A stretch of 64,000 bases of DNA from positions 30,800,228 to 30,864,227 of the forward strand of contig CM064424.1 in the NCBI GenBank assembly GCA_032690845.1, given 5' to 3'. The position numbers and the translations under genes were made by a program. Origin of the DNA: Eleusine coracana subsp. coracana (taxonomy: Eukaryota; Streptophyta; Magnoliopsida; Poales; Poaceae). Below are positions 1 through 12,500 of the stretch, one piece after another. How positions within the stretch are numbered: the first letter of the stretch is position 1; each line of letters opens with the position of its first letter. The notes beneath the pieces were generated by a model. The model made no database searches. It saw nothing but the letters and a program-made list of their open reading frames with translations, and was not told where the DNA came from.

Positions 1-282
1 ACTTCTACCAAGTGTAGAGAGTAGAATGTATGACAGCTTTGGAGTTGTGTTCATACCTGTTCAACTCACCTATTGGAGCGGTGTTGAGGTTGGCAGGTAT
101 GTTGTATTCTTGCTCGATGATGTCCCAGATAGTAAGTCCTTGACTCAGGAGATAAGCCTTGGTCCATAACTTCCAGTAGAGGAAGTCCTCTCCATCGAAC
201 ATCCAGAACTTGATCGCACGCTTCTCCATGTCGCCTTCGGATCACAAAGCTGGTGAAGGTCAACTAGTGATTAAATCGGCTC
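1..282 (-). pseudogene. SIRE-like copia gag start and leader, fragment
   Basis: Read on the minus strand, this encodes the N-terminus of a Ty1-copia Gag (starts MEKRAIKFWMFDGEDF, then W.K..TKAYLLSQG) ending near the window edge. The same start is found on the plus strand at 46740, so both belong to one element family in opposite orientation. The 50 bp upstream of the start codon also match the leader at 46690-46740. At 278-289 the reverse complement reads GGTATCAGAGCC, the initiator-Met tRNA primer site. The reading frame loses similarity near its distal end. It would be the structural capsid protein; here it is only a truncated relic. Confidence 0.8.
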
Positions 283-2614
283 TGATACCCCAGGTGTCTC
301 ACTTTCGTTTAACCAACATGAAGAGCATAGACTTACTCTCTTTTGAATTAATTCTAGGCAAATAAAAACCCTGCAAACAAGTTATCGAAGCAATTCAAAA
401 ATTTCAATACAACTCATGCCAAATAATTTCATCATCAATTTTGTAATAATAAAATAGAATATTATGAATTTATTGGGCATTTTATCTGCTTGGCAATACC
501 CTTAATTAATTAATTGATTCTTAAGTAACTAATTAATGCAATTAATAAATTCTAAAAATATGTTTATGCAAATTTCAAATAAAATTCACCAGAGTGTTCT
601 CCACCATTTAAATAGTCAGTCCACCAAATTTCACCAATTTAGGAAATCCCTAGCTATTTTATTTTGATTTATTAAAAACTAGCTTTGACCAGGGACTTGT
701 TTGTAAGAAACCCAAAACTTGGAGGGCTGCAGCGCAAAATCTTTCTCTTCTCCCTCCCACTGGCGTAGAGCCCCCCCTGCCGACGCCGGCGCACCACCTG
801 GGCCGCCTTCACCCCTCCACCTTGGAACCTAGCGCGCGCAACAGTGCGCAGCGCCATTGACCCCCCCTCTGCCTCTGCCGCTCTGTCCCCTCACCGCAAG
901 CTCGCCCAACCTCCTCTTCTCCTCTCTGCACGCCACCGAGCCACACGGCAAGCCTTCAATTCCCACTGCTCTCCCGCTCCCTTCCCCCGCTCACTTCCTG
1001 GCCCTTTGCTCCGCCTGAAACCGCACCACAAGCTCCCGAGTACATTGCCCTCGCTCTCACCCTCTTCTCTCTCTCTCTCTCTCATTTCCGCTCTCCGCGC
1101 TCTGCTTCTCCCTGCCATTTCCAACCCACGCTCGAGCTCAGGTCCTGCCCTCCCATTGCCACCAAAACTCAACCCACACCACCAACCCGCGCGCACGCAT
1201 CCCCTCCGCATCCCCATGCCTTTCGCTCGACAAATCCCCGTGTGAGCTAGAGCAAATTTGAAGAAAACCAGGAAGAGCACCTCCAGCGAGTTCCCCTGCT
1301 GCCAGCCCAGAATTCTCAAGCCACGGTGAGCCATTCATCAATTTAGTGCACACACAAGTTCCTTACCTATGCACGAACCAAACTAAGTCGATGTGCTTTT
1401 GTTTCTTGGCTTGAGTTCGGAACAGTTCCTGTCTTCCTTGGCCGCCATCTCTGCTTTTTCGAAATCGAGTCGCCTCGTCGACGACCCCCTATCTCCGGCC
1501 GTCCTCGCTGAACGCGGCCCAGATGCCGGCCCTGTAGCTAAAACGCGACGTCCCCGAAGCCCTCTCCTTCCGCTATCTCATCGCCGACGATCTTCCGGTA
1601 AGCCACTTCCCCCTTGAACCCTGCCAACCATTCGGCCAAGGCGCGCATGTCATTTTTCTGCCCTCGCGGTGGGCTTTTCCCCGCACACAGCCGCCGGCAA
1701 CGAGCCCTCCGGCCGCATGCCACCCCGCTCCGACGAGCCTATTGGCCGTCCTTCTGGCGCCTACGTGGCCACCACGTGGATCCGACCTGGCACCCACGTG
1801 GCTCCGACGTGGAAACCCCTTAAACCAGAAATATGTCCAGAAATTGCCAGAAAGTGCTAAACACTTTGAAAACTCCTAGTAAATCGAAATTAACTCCAAT
1901 AAAGCTCAAACAAAATTGGTTAGGTTCATTTCGAATTGCTTTATTATAGTAAAATAATAAATAACTGTCACTGTACATTTATATTAATTCACTAGAAATT
2001 CTAGGAATGGAATTAAATCTTAATTTTGGCATGCTTAGTAAAAATATGATTATCTACCACCACAAATTTTGGTTTGGCAGGATATGAATTATCTTAAGCT
2101 CTAGAATTTATTTAGTGTGCTTGCTTAAATTAATTCTAGTAATTATTCTGTAACTAATTGGCCCTTGCCACTTGGCACAAAAATCACTCTTAGTAGCCCC
2201 TATACCCAGTAAAACACACAAGTCCAGAAACCTAAATTTACTTAATTAACTAAACTGATTTGCTCATATCACTATTTTACTTTAATAAATGCTAGTAATT
2301 AGAATAATAATATCCAGAGGCTGTAAATTGGTAAAAATTCAAATCACCAATGTCTCTGTTCATGATAAATCACTCAAATCTAGAATCAATTGGTTACTAT
2401 TTTAATTGCTTGATTGTTCTGAAAAACTATAACAAACCTAAATAAATGAATAACACACCTAAATAATGAAATTTTAAATTGTTTCTTTGAAGCATATGGC
2501 TTCGAGAACATAATAATAAATTATTTGACACCAAACCACGATGTGCTTGCATGTGTCATATCATTGCATATAACGATGTTACGACAATACCGTAACACCT
2601 TTGTCATCATATAG

Positions 2615-2707
2615 GTAACGACAACCAGGAGCCCGAAGAGGATCATCAGAAGGAGACTGAGTCTGAGGAACAAGAGATTGAAGTCGCTAACACTAGTGTC
2701 GATCCAG
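2615..2707 (+). other. Candidate LTR exon 2 (E1)
   Basis: A 93-bp segment (31 codons) preceded by ATATAG and followed by the GC-type donor CCAG|GCAAGC. Its open frame starts and ends in phase 1, so the last G joins the GT of the segment at 3715 as a glycine codon. The peptide is strongly acidic (EPEEDHQKETESEEQEIEV). It corresponds to E2 51127-51222 with length differences in whole codons. The function is unknown and splicing is inferred. Confidence 0.5.
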
Positions 2708-3671
2708 GCAAGCCCCGGCTTTCATTCGCTCTTTTATAAAGTTGCTAGTTATCAATATTACTAGTGTCTATGATTATTGTTGCATTAGGTCATAGGAGTT
2801 GATTGGAACCCACTTGCATGATACCCAAATGACCTATACCACTGTCATTACAACTTTGGTAGTATCGGTACTGTGTCGCTTTGCTTAGTAACTACTAGGC
2901 ACGATAGATATCATTACTAAGAATGAACTTGACCATTGGAACGGGGCTTATAAAAGAAGTTTATTTTGACGTCATGACCGGGCAGGGATGATGCATGTGT
3001 AGCTTTGCAGCAGTACATGGGTGTTGACTGCGGTAGCCCTGCCTTGTCGAACCTAGGACCCGTCCGTGGTCAGCCCCTTGGTCAAGTATTGAACAGTACC
3101 GAATGCATGCTAGTCTATGGGCACTAGTAAACTGATGTAGCATTGACGCGGCAATGAGGACGGTACCTAGTACAGTGGTCGTTGACCCTCCTGCTGCTAG
3201 AGTGGGCGGTTCATACCATGAAGTACTGTTGGTAGGACGGCATGCCCACTCGCTGAGACTGGACCTGGACCGAGTTGTTTTTCGTCCTTGCGAAAGGTTG
3301 CCATATACGACCTTAATGGCTGCGTATGTGTCGTGTATCTTGGGTTATCCCAGCTGGTGTAAATCAATTGCAATTGTTGTCCCTCGCAGTAATGAGTACC
3401 ACTTGGTCACTGAGTCGTCACGTAGTTGTACGTGGTACTTGGGAATTGATTATGATGCTTATCGTTGATGATACTATTATTGCTCTTATGTTGTACTGAC
3501 CTTATGTATTGCTTTATTATCTTATTGTTGCAACTAGAGTTACATTCTACTCTACCCAGTTAATTTGAGAGGTAAAACTTGATAGAACTAATAAGTTGCT
3601 TAGTGCGAGTCTTTCAAACAAGCCACCTATTAGAGCCATTGCATACCTAGAAGTCCGTCGGGTAAGTCTTG

Positions 3672-3690
3672 CTGAGTAATTAGTACTCAG
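3672..3690 (+). repeat. Conserved hairpin before candidate exon 3 (E1)
   Basis: CTGAGTAATTAGTACTCAG has 7-bp arms and a 5-base loop. It sits between GGGTAAGTCTTG and AGGCTTTG, and the equivalent hairpin is found in every other chromovirus-type LTR of this window with changed but paired arms. Confidence 0.6.
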
Positions 3691-3714
3691 GCTTTGTGCC
3701 ACTATTGTTTTTAG

Positions 3715-3818
3715 GTACTGAAGAGGTAGAGTTGCCTGAGAATGTGCTGCCCTGGGACATGCAAGTCCCTGAGTGTTGGACTGCCCACTAGGAGTCTGAC
3801 TCACCGCCTCAGTATTGA
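3715..3818 (+). other. Candidate LTR exon 3 (E1), with premature stop
   Basis: Preceded by TTTTTAG and opened in phase 1. It encodes LPENVLPWDMQVPECWTAH and then an in-frame TAG at 3789-3791, where E2 has TGG. The E2-like stop is at 3816-3818. The WDM..P..W.AH core is shared with A, C, D and E2. Confidence 0.5.
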
Positions 3819-4065
3819 TGTGTGTTGCTAGAGTGATGGTTCTTCGGGCAGGAATCATTACTATGCTGTATCGTTGAGCTCGTAGCTCCTTATCTTTATT
3901 CGCTTCCACTGTGTTTTCAAAAACATTATGAACTTGTAATATTTCGCTGCACTCTAATGACTTAATGATGTAATATTCAACTTAAATTTGAACCAATGTT
4001 GTATTATCAAGTGTCTGCATTATCAGCACCATCAGGACCTCGATCCTCCGGGAAGGGGCGCCACA

Positions 4066-5431
4066 GTACCGGTCCTGGTAGTCGGTAGTGCCGATCAACC
4101 CTGATAGAACAGGAAAAAGTTTCGGGATTAAGAAAAAACTTGGTCAAAACCTAATCAACCGAACTCCAAATGATGTGATTTTTGGACCAGTGAATCCTCA
4201 TCACATCACGACCCTAATCCTAGAAGATCAACTCAATTGGCTCAAGGAATCATCACGAATTTAAGACCTTGTGCCAAGAACACCAAAAAGGGAACACTTG
4301 AGAAATCCTTCAAATTGAAGGTGCTAGAGCTCTTGATTTGGTCATGAACCTATGTAGGATTGATCTAGCTCATCATAGCACAAAGTTCCCCAAGAAATCC
4401 GATCCTTCAAATTGAAGGTGCTAGAGCTCTTGATTTGGTCATGAACCTATGTAGGATTGATCTAGCTCATCATAGCACAAAGTTCCCCAAGAAATCCGCC
4501 CCAAAAACTCATCCAAAAAGGAGATCAAAAATTCCCACAAAAATAGCTCCAAAAATAGGGGAAAAGGGAAATTCGGGATTTAGGGAGAGAGGAAGATCTT
4601 GAGCATGAAAATAAATCTCATATCATGGACACATGCATATAAAGCTAATAGGAAGAGAGGCACCTCTTCCACTAGCCCTACCTCTTCTTATATAGGCCTA
4701 GGGTCTGTTGTCCATATGACCACTCTACCCTTGACCTACATAACACACCCACCTACCACTGGGGGCATAAACGCCCATATTTTGCCTCATCGCCTGAATG
4801 CCATCGAACACTTCACGTCTTTGCTTCATCTCGAAGCAAGCTCCGTGATGGTGCCACGTGCACCACCAACCACCACCTCCGGTTTTGAGGCCCAAACCGA
4901 GAAACCACCTCGCACGCTTCTCAAAGCATGACTTCTCGATGTTGACACGTGTCACCTTGTCCTGCGATCCTAACCACCGGAAAGTCTCTCCCAGTCCCTG
5001 TCCATTGGGCCCCCTTGTCACTTGCACCGGCATCCCACTCGCCTTGAGTTGGTCAACACGTCCTCTTCATCACCACCCACGGTTTTGAGGCTCAACCGCG
5101 AAACCGCCCTTGCTTCTTGCCTCTCCACATGTACGGTGTGGATCACCCTTGACTTCACCCGGCATCCCGATCGTCCGGCCCCAAGTCCCCTACTTGTGCC
5201 TGATCCTCTCGTCAACTCCAGTGACCTATACATCATGAGACAAGCAAACACATTTCCCAACTCCTGCAACTTCACCAATACTTCCACCAACTCCGGTTAC
5301 TCATAACCATGACATGCACAAACTCATGCAATCCCCAGATTTTCGCATTTCAACTCAAACACCAAATCCGCTCAAGTCAATTACTCATCACATATATTGC
5401 AAACCATGGCACATATCCACATGGTTTCTCA
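4066..5431 (-). mobile_element. Copia LTR, 3'-truncated (minus strand)
   Basis: This is the reverse complement of the copia LTRs at 44814-46676 and 58445-60304. Its far end TTTCTCA (5425-5431) is the complement of the LTR start TGAGAAA. The other end stops at E1 inside the GCCGAT-rich part, so roughly the last 440 bp of the LTR are missing. With the gag fragment at 1-282 it is the 5' end of a minus-strand copia element that lies mostly outside the window. A 97-bp tandem duplication (4304-4498) is specific to this copy. Confidence 0.8.
4304..4498. repeat. 97-bp direct tandem duplication in copia LTR
   Basis: The stretch starting CCTTCAAATTGAAGG at 4307 is repeated from 4404 and runs through the same GCTAGAGCTC and CCAAGAAATCC landmarks. 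The homologous LTRs at 44814 and 58445 carry one copy. Confidence 0.85.
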
Positions 5432-7414
5432 GAAAGACATTGCACCTCCTCATTCCAATCATTTAGAAATAATGTCCAGGGGAGAGGGAGAGAATGGACA
5501 CGCGCGAAGGATTGGGCAAGCACAATTGCAAAGGTCTTGGGTACAAATTAGTCCCAAAAGACTGGATTTTTGTGCTAGAGTGAAAAGATGGTTCTTTATT
5601 TTGCTCAAAGATATTGTACATCCATGAGAGCTGATAAACTTTTCTTCCTTATTTTTCTTTTCTTTGTTTCTTTCTTTCAACTCTCATGGTGTTGGGAAGC
5701 TAATTTAATGGTTCAAATATTGTTTTTTGCACACTTTTTCTAAGCATTTATTAAGGAGAACCCAAATCTTTCTTATAGGATCAAAGTTTCACAAAAGGAA
5801 AGATTTTTGGATGGCATGCTTGGTGAAGTGGATGCTTGAATCCGAAGTGGAGACCGCATAACTAAGCATGATTAGTTGAGAACTCAAAGATAACATGAAG
5901 GAAAATGATTGGCTTTGGAAGTGCATGTCCCTCATAAGGATCAAATCCTAACTAAACTCAATGCACACAGAGATGGCATGAAAGTGGGTTTGTAATTAAT
6001 ATTTGGCCATGGTAGGAATTTTTCTATCATAGGGAAATGTGCACCAAGTAGGGGTTTTTTATTGCAGCATGGTTTTGATAGAAATCATTGGACTCTCATC
6101 ACGAGGAAATTGTAGACTCATCCAAAATGTGCCATATCATAAACTCCAACAACTAGACTTGGTGTTTTAGTAGCCATTTTGTACCCACTAGAACATAGAA
6201 GGACTTGCATTATCATCATGTCAATCTGGCACCGCCCACAAAAATGAGGAGTAGAGGTTGTAAACTGGAGACTCAAAAGGAGCTAATAGAGCAACTATTC
6301 ATCATTTCCATGGGCAAGGTAGAGACTAAGTTCTCAAATTTTATTTGTAAAGGGAAATATTTTTGTTCTTTTTGGCTATGCAAAATTTTATGGTTTTCTT
6401 TGGCAAATGAAATCTTTTTGGGTTTTCTTAAATTTTCTAAAATGAAACAACTCAACTAGAGGAAGAGGGAAAGAGGATAGAACAAGTGGCGCACCTTGGT
6501 TTGGGTTCCTCCCCAAGCTTAGGTCTTTGCAAGACTTAAGCTTAGATGGTGTTCACTGCGGCAGTGGATACTCGTTGTTGAAATGGCCGAACAGTTGATC
6601 CATCATGGAGATGTTTGTCTTGGACACAATACCCGAAGGACAATATGATAATAATGGTTAGTGGTTAGTCATCCGGTTAGTAGTCCAAGTGTTAGTAGTC
6701 CAAAACATGCAAGAGACAAGGCAAAATTTCCTCTAGTTGGTTTTATTGCAGCACACTTTTATTCCTATGTGGAGAGTGCAATTACTAAGCAAACTAGTGG
6801 AGTGAGAAAGAGAGTGCAAAAAGGGAGAGAGTTGTAAGGGAGAGATGAAGTTTTAGCTAAAGGAATGGTGGTGGAGAAAAGTGAGAGGGCACCCGGTAAT
6901 TATAGGCTCGAGGGGGAGCCATGGGGCAAATTTTTCATGCCGGGCGGCAGGACACGCTGGGCGGCAAACCATGCCAGCCGGCATGCTTTTTTCTTCCATT
7001 TACTCCATTATTGCTTTGGTGGTGATGGGAGAGGGCTAGGTCCACGCACCATGTGACTCACTTGCTCACTTTGTCCAGAATTGTGTTGACAGTGTAGGGA
7101 GCAAGGATAGAGCGGTGGGATGACCAAAGTTGTATGTTTGCTATGAGCAAGCTGCCACTTATGAGGCCTAGGTGAGTAGGCTGGTGGGTGAATGTAGGTG
7201 GTGAAAGAGTGAGGTGGCAAGTATGGCTCTCTTTCCCTTACTTTCACTCAAGGTGAGGGCTTTTCGTGAGAATTTTTGATAAAGGAAAAGTTGGGCACAC
7301 CACCTAAACTCATGGCCACCATCTTTGCAGTAAAGGAGCCACGAATCCAAGAAATTCCATGGCCAGGCGGTATGGCTTGCCGAGTGGCAAACCTGGCCGG
7401 GCGGCACCAAAACC

Positions 7415-7655
7415 ACCCAGCTGGGTGGTCATTTTTCATGAAACATGATCTCCCGGGTGCTTAAATTTGATAGATTTTGGGCAACTAAAAAATTACCCAG
7501 CCGGGTGGTCATTTTTCATGAAATATGACCTCCCAGGTGCTGAAATCCGACTAGCTGGGTTAGAGCCTCGGATCATCACCCGGATGGTCGTTTTTGATAA
7601 AATATGACCTCCAGGGTGCTAAAAATTGACTGGCCTGGTTATGGCCCTTAGATTA
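7415..7655. repeat. Three degenerate ~80-bp direct repeats
   Basis: Units start near 7415, 7495 and 7577. Each has CCCRGSTGGTCATTTTT-like sequence, then ATGACCTCC.GGGTGCT. Divergence between units is high, so the duplication is old. Confidence 0.7.
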
Positions 7656-8460
7656 TGACCAAATTTTTTTTTCAATTTTTTTTCAAACTTTTTATCTCTT
7701 TTCTTTTATAGCCTAATTTAATGGTTAAAGAAGGGGATAAAAACAACGTAATTTAGTGGTATGTATGACAGAAAAAGGGGGATAAATATTGATTACCTTC
7801 TAACAAGGGTTCAGATTTTACGTCCTGAACGAGATGGCCTCCTTTTCCCATACCTAAATCCTATTTTTGCGCTCTATGGTGGTCACCTTTTAGAGTTTCC
7901 TTTTTCGTTCTCTTTTGGCATCACTTGGTCCTTTGATTTCCTACAATTGTTAGCACAAACTTATTCGTCTCCAATAGGCATATCTCTATCAATTCCATCA
8001 ATCAACCTAGACACCATGTCTAATTTGATCAACTATGGAAGGAAAACACATGCATTTTCCCTATTTTACATTGTAGTATGATAGAGATTATGACTTTTAT
8101 GTTCTAGATCATACACATACATAGGGCACACAACCAAACAAGGAACACATAACCCAATATAGAATAAGATAAGAAGATAACATTAGATGGTGACGAATCA
8201 ATTCCATCAATACCCAAACTGTCCAAATAGATGGTCAGGGGCAAGATTTTGGGGCTGACATCCTTGAAAATTGAGCTATGATGATTCGTTGAGAAGTATC
8301 GCAACACCATAGGCTCTTCTTCTGTGAAAACTTGCTCCAAGGTGAAGGAGATTGTGTCCTGTTTGTTCCATACTCAAACAAAATAGGGGTGATCCCGCTA
8401 AGGCAAGCGGTGAATTAGCTCAATAGACAATCTATGTTAGTCTCGAAATCTTAGCCATTG

Positions 8461-8480
8461 CTTCCCCGGCAACGGTGCCA
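8461..8480 (-). other. Tat/Athila-type primer binding site
   Basis: The reverse complement reads TGGCACCGTTGCCGGGGAAG, one change from the TGGCGCCGTTGCCGGGG site typical of plant Tat/Athila gypsy elements. The adjoining LTR end is CCAACA at 8489-8494 (complement). Confidence 0.8.
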
Positions 8481-8488
8481 GAAATGCT

Positions 8489-10379
8489 TGTTGGTATTTC
8501 TTAATGTCACATCAAGAATAATTGTTGGCGTTTGTTATGCTTTAAGGGAAAAGTGAATTAATCCGCAAGTGCACGGACACCATTGTAGCATTTCACCCGA
8601 GAGTATTCCAAGGTATCGTATTTATTTCCACAGGGAAGCTAGGCATAAGATTATCTCGGCTTAACAAAGATATAACTATAAGAATTATACCAGCTACCCA
8701 AAGATGGGGGTAAGGATGTTTAATAATAATAGTATGGGTAGCAACATAGGAGAAATCCACACTAAGATAAACAAAGAGATCAGTTAAGCTAGCCCGGAGG
8801 ACAGCGAGTCTATGTCTAAGATTCCTAAAAAAGTATACCTTCCTAATATATCTAAGTCAAACGTCAAATCCTAGTTACTCGGGTTAAGTGCTTACACCAA
8901 TTTCTTGGTAAAGCCTCGAGTCTTTCACCTGTTAGCTCACTTCAGGGCACGAAAACATTCCACTAATATAGGCTTGTAACTAGCCTCTATACTAGTGGGT
9001 ACGCTATCGCTAGACAACCATGACTAAGATGACATGAACGTGGTGGATTACTAAAGGGATGGACAGGGCTGTCACCACCTGCCGCCTACCACACACCCTG
9101 TGGGGACGAATGCAAATCTAGCTAGCGTTAACTTAGGCACCGCGCCTACGCCTTCACTAGATATTCTTCCGTTGATCGAGCGGAAGAATAGCCAGGAAAT
9201 AACCAAGTCTAAGTCTCAGAAAGAACTAAACTTAATTAAACCCTAGCCGGGAAACCCGTGGACTATGTAACAATGTTTCTTCCCGATAATTGTAACGTGA
9301 GGAAATGACTAAATTAAAATAAATACTTCACAAGATATAAAGGGGAAAATAATTATATTGATAATGGATAAGTCTTACCAAGGAGAAAAGGTACAAGAGG
9401 GCTCAAACCAAGACTCCGAGATGATTCCAGAATCCAGAGCGATGTGCTTGACTAGACTCTAACTCCCGACTAACTAACCTATTCTACATTGTGGCACAAG
9501 TAGTGGGAAATGAACTCCTTGATGTGTTGCTTAATTCTTTTTCTCCTAAATTCTCCACTATTTATAGGTGGCAATGGGCAGGGAGGTATTTGTAGGTCAA
9601 GTGGAGTTGGTGGGCCAAAGTCGGTCCGCCGGGCAGCCTTGCCCGCCGGGCTGCCTAGCCCGTAAGGCGGACACATGATTTTGTCAGTTCGACACCAACT
9701 TGTCTTGGGCGCATCAGATGATCTTGTTGAGTCAGTGCCTTGGTCGGTTTATGTCGTTTTCCATGGATTTGGGCCTGGTAGGCCTAGTGCGTCGGGCGGC
9801 CTTGGGTTGGTTCTCACTGACTCTTTATTTTGTGGTCGGGAGGCCTCATGGGATGGCAACCCCGGGTGGCCAACCTAGGATGAGCGGCAGCCTAGGCCGG
9901 GCGGCACGCTAGGCCGCCAGCGGCCTTGGCCAGGTGCCGACCCCCTCCGGGTCACCTCATGACTTCTCCCGGTTAGGCCACTTGTTGTCCTCTTTTCCTT
10001 AGCCATATTTCATCACTATTGGTCCGGTAGGAAAAAATGGCATCATGGTGGAGTGTTTTGCAGAATTAGCCAGGTCCGATGATCAGCCTGATAGTGACTC
10101 CGGGTGGCTGATTTCAGCCTTTATGACCCTATCGCCCAGGTCCTGATTCCAGCCGTTATGACCCTGTCGGCCGGTGGAAAATGGCTGTTTTACAGTCGTG
10201 ATCGGCCAACAGGGTGTTTCTTCATGTTTTTCCATATTTTGGGCCTTTTGTACCTACAAACACATATTTCACCAAAACTCAAGGAATTTATTAGTTTAAG
10301 CAAATATTTATTGAACTTTGGTCTTTACCTTGCATTTCCTAGATGGTTGCTGGCCGATATTGGGTTTTATGGGCCACCA
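8489..10379 (-). mobile_element. Tat/Athila-type LTR (minus strand)
   Basis: On the minus strand this ends ..AATACCAACA just before the primer site. Near that end it has the CCGTGCACTTGCGGAT and GATACCTTGGAATACTC motifs known from Tat-lineage LTRs of grasses. The opposite end is placed where the tandem array resumes (about 10378); a start TGGTGGCCC on the minus strand fits, but no target duplication is available to prove it. The LTR contains several CCGGGCGGC motifs. There is no coding potential. Confidence 0.6.
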
Positions 10380-12406
10380 ATAGGGAGTTGCTCATTTACA
10401 ATGTGAGTATATGATTCTCTAGATGATCAAATAGTCATAATTGTGCTTCATGCCCATTCAGTCATCTTCAACCGAGCTCCATGGATAAATCTACTCATGT
10501 GGCTCAAAGACAAGTGGCTCATACATTCCAATCTCACAAATACTAACCCTTGCTTTTGGAGAAAATATTTTGAGTCATGTATGTAGGGGGAGCTATGGTG
10601 GAACACCATTGTGACCAAGAAGAAGCACCACGAAAGGGGGAGTTATCCTAACTCTTGCCAACTATCTTTTGCTTCTTGGTTCCGTTATGTTTTGGCATGG
10701 TTTTTGGTGATAGGTGACAAAGGGGGAGAAGGAACATGAAGATCCAAAAGCCAAGTCGAAATTGAGAAGAACATGAAGATCAAATGAAGGTGAGAAGGGG
10801 AAAAGAACATGAAGATCAAATGAAAATGATCAAGACAACGGTGCATGTTCATTTGTACTCATGAAGATAATATCAAGATGAACATCTACACCAACATGGA
10901 GAAGAACAATGATGGTGCATGTCTATAACGACAATGTGTGACATGAGCACCTACGTCCTTGGTGCATGTCACCTCAACTTTTTGTCAAGAATCTGTTGTT
11001 CAAATTTCAGCCAAAATAGACAACCGAGCGAAAAGTTATGGCCGTTTTACCGAAAGGGTGTTGGAATTAGTTTTCATGAAACCCGAGGCAAAACCCGAGT
11101 CGGGTTAGGGATCGGATTTGGGGTCGGGTTTGGAATCAGGTAGGATTTTTTTAGGTGGAGTGGATGCAATGGAAAGTGGAATTTGTTGGGATTGGTCCGA
11201 GCTATTGAGGGTGGGTTTATGCTGGGATTAGGGTGGGATTATGGTGGGATTAAGGTGGGTTTATGGTCTGATTGTGTCCTTATTTTGTGCTTGTTTCTCT
11301 TCTTTTCTAGGTTGACTTCGTACCTCCTTGACATAGCAATGGACATGGGTTAAGCTTGGGAAGGTAGTTCTTGGTGTACCCAAGGCTTTGAAGAATGGTC
11401 CATTGTGAGCTAGCATGAGAAGGGAACAACTCATTGTTGACACTTTGGTTTGTAGTGGTTCTCTCTCCTTTTTTTAGCATCGCATCATGCATTGTATACT
11501 TGTTGCATTTGCATTCTTTGCATTCATGCATCCTATCATTGTGATACCATACATGCTCCCAAGCATGTGTCTAGGGGGAGTTGCTCATTTACAATGTGAC
11601 TATATGACTCTCTAGATGATTAAATAGTGATAATTGTGCTTCATGCTCAATGAGTCATGTTCAACTGAACTCCAAGGTTGAATTTACTCACGTGGCTCAA
11701 AGACAAGTGGCTCATTCACTCCCATCTTGTAGATACAAACCCTTGCTTTTTGAGAAAATATTTTAAGGTCATGTATATAGGGGGAGCTATGGTGGAACAC
11801 CATTGTGACCAACAAGGAGCATCGCGAAAGGGGGAATTATCCTAACTCTTGCCAACTATCATTTGCTTCTTGGTTCCGTTATGTTTTGGCATGGTTTTTA
11901 GTGATAGGTGACAAAGGGAGAGAAGGAACATGAAGATCCAAAAGCCAAGTCGAAGTTGAGAAGAACATGAAGATCTAATGAAGATGAGAAGAGGAGAAGA
12001 AGATGAAGATCAAATGAAGATGATCAAGACAATGGTGTATGTTCACTTGTACTCATGAAGATAATATAAAGATTAACATCTACACAACCATGGAGAAGAA
12101 CAAACACGATGCATGTCTACAATGACAGTGTTCATCTTCACCGACATGAGCATCTACGTCCTTGGTGCATGTCACCTCAACTTTTTTTCAACAATCTGCT
12201 GTCAAAATTTCAGCCAAAACGGACAACCGAGCGAAAAGTTATGGCCGTTTTACCAAAGGGGTGTCGGAATCGATTTTCAAGAAACACCAGGCGAAACCCG
12301 AGTTGGGTTAGGGGTGGGGTTTCGGGTCGGGTTTGGAATCGGATAGGATTTTTTTAGGGGGAGTGGATGCAATGGAAAGTGGATTTTGTGGGGATTGGTT
12401 CGAGGT

Positions 12407-12500
12407 GTTGAGGGTGGGTTTATGGTGGGATTAGGGTGGGATTATGGTGGGATTAGGGTGGGATTAGGGTGGGATTAGGGTAGGGTTATGGTGGGATTAT
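12407..12500 (+). repeat. 11-bp G-rich minisatellite inside the 1.2 kb unit
   Basis: Copies of KGGTGGGATTA follow each other, giving alternating GGGATTAGGG and GGGATTATGG. Equivalent blocks are at about 11207-11268, 13633-13715, 14863-14912, 16128-16222, 17948-18024, 19134-19212, 38877-38962 and 60306-60385, with different copy numbers in each unit. Confidence 0.85.

Larger units (their letters stand above)
283..4065 (+). mobile_element. Solo LTR E1, long chromovirus-type LTR
   Basis: A 3.78 kb LTR nearly collinear with E2 (48695-52578). It starts TGATACCCCAGG, where E2 has TGTGACACCCCAGG, and ends GGCGCCACA. It has a GC-rich segment (about 720-1830) followed by AT-rich sequence with exon-like pieces at 2615-2707 and 3715-3818. 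No internal retrotransposon region adjoins it, so I call it a solo LTR. The flanks (GGCTC left, GTACC right) do not match. The left flank is the copia primer site while the right flank lies about 440 bp inside the copia LTR, so a deletion accompanied or followed insertion. The exact left end is ambiguous because it overlaps the copia primer site. Confidence 0.75.
5432..8488 (-). mobile_element. Non-coding internal part of Tat/Athila-type relic
   Basis: Read on the minus strand, this lies downstream of a primer site (8461-8480) and is cut at 5431 by the copia LTR. I find no gag or pol motif on either strand; open frames here are short and unconserved. It contains a ~80-bp degenerate triplicate (7415-7655) and an inverted repeat AAGCTTAGGTCTT / AAGACTTAAGCTT (about 6515-6545). 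GGGCGGC motifs near 6940 and 7380 also occur in the adjacent LTR, which suggests one element, possibly a large non-autonomous derivative. Confidence 0.45.

Noticed and set aside
844..1245. 133-codon S/P/L-rich frame in LTR E1
   Set aside because: Low complexity with a CT microsatellite; the equivalent region of E2 does not preserve the frame.
3662..3714. Tiny intron between GGGTAAG and TTTTTAG
   Set aside because: At about 50-65 nt it is below the usual plant intron minimum; kept only as an alternative in the hairpin finding.
12113..12346. Repeated ~60-80 codon frames in each 1.2 kb unit, both strands
   Set aside because: They recur because the DNA repeats; different units break them with frameshifts and stops, so no selection is visible.
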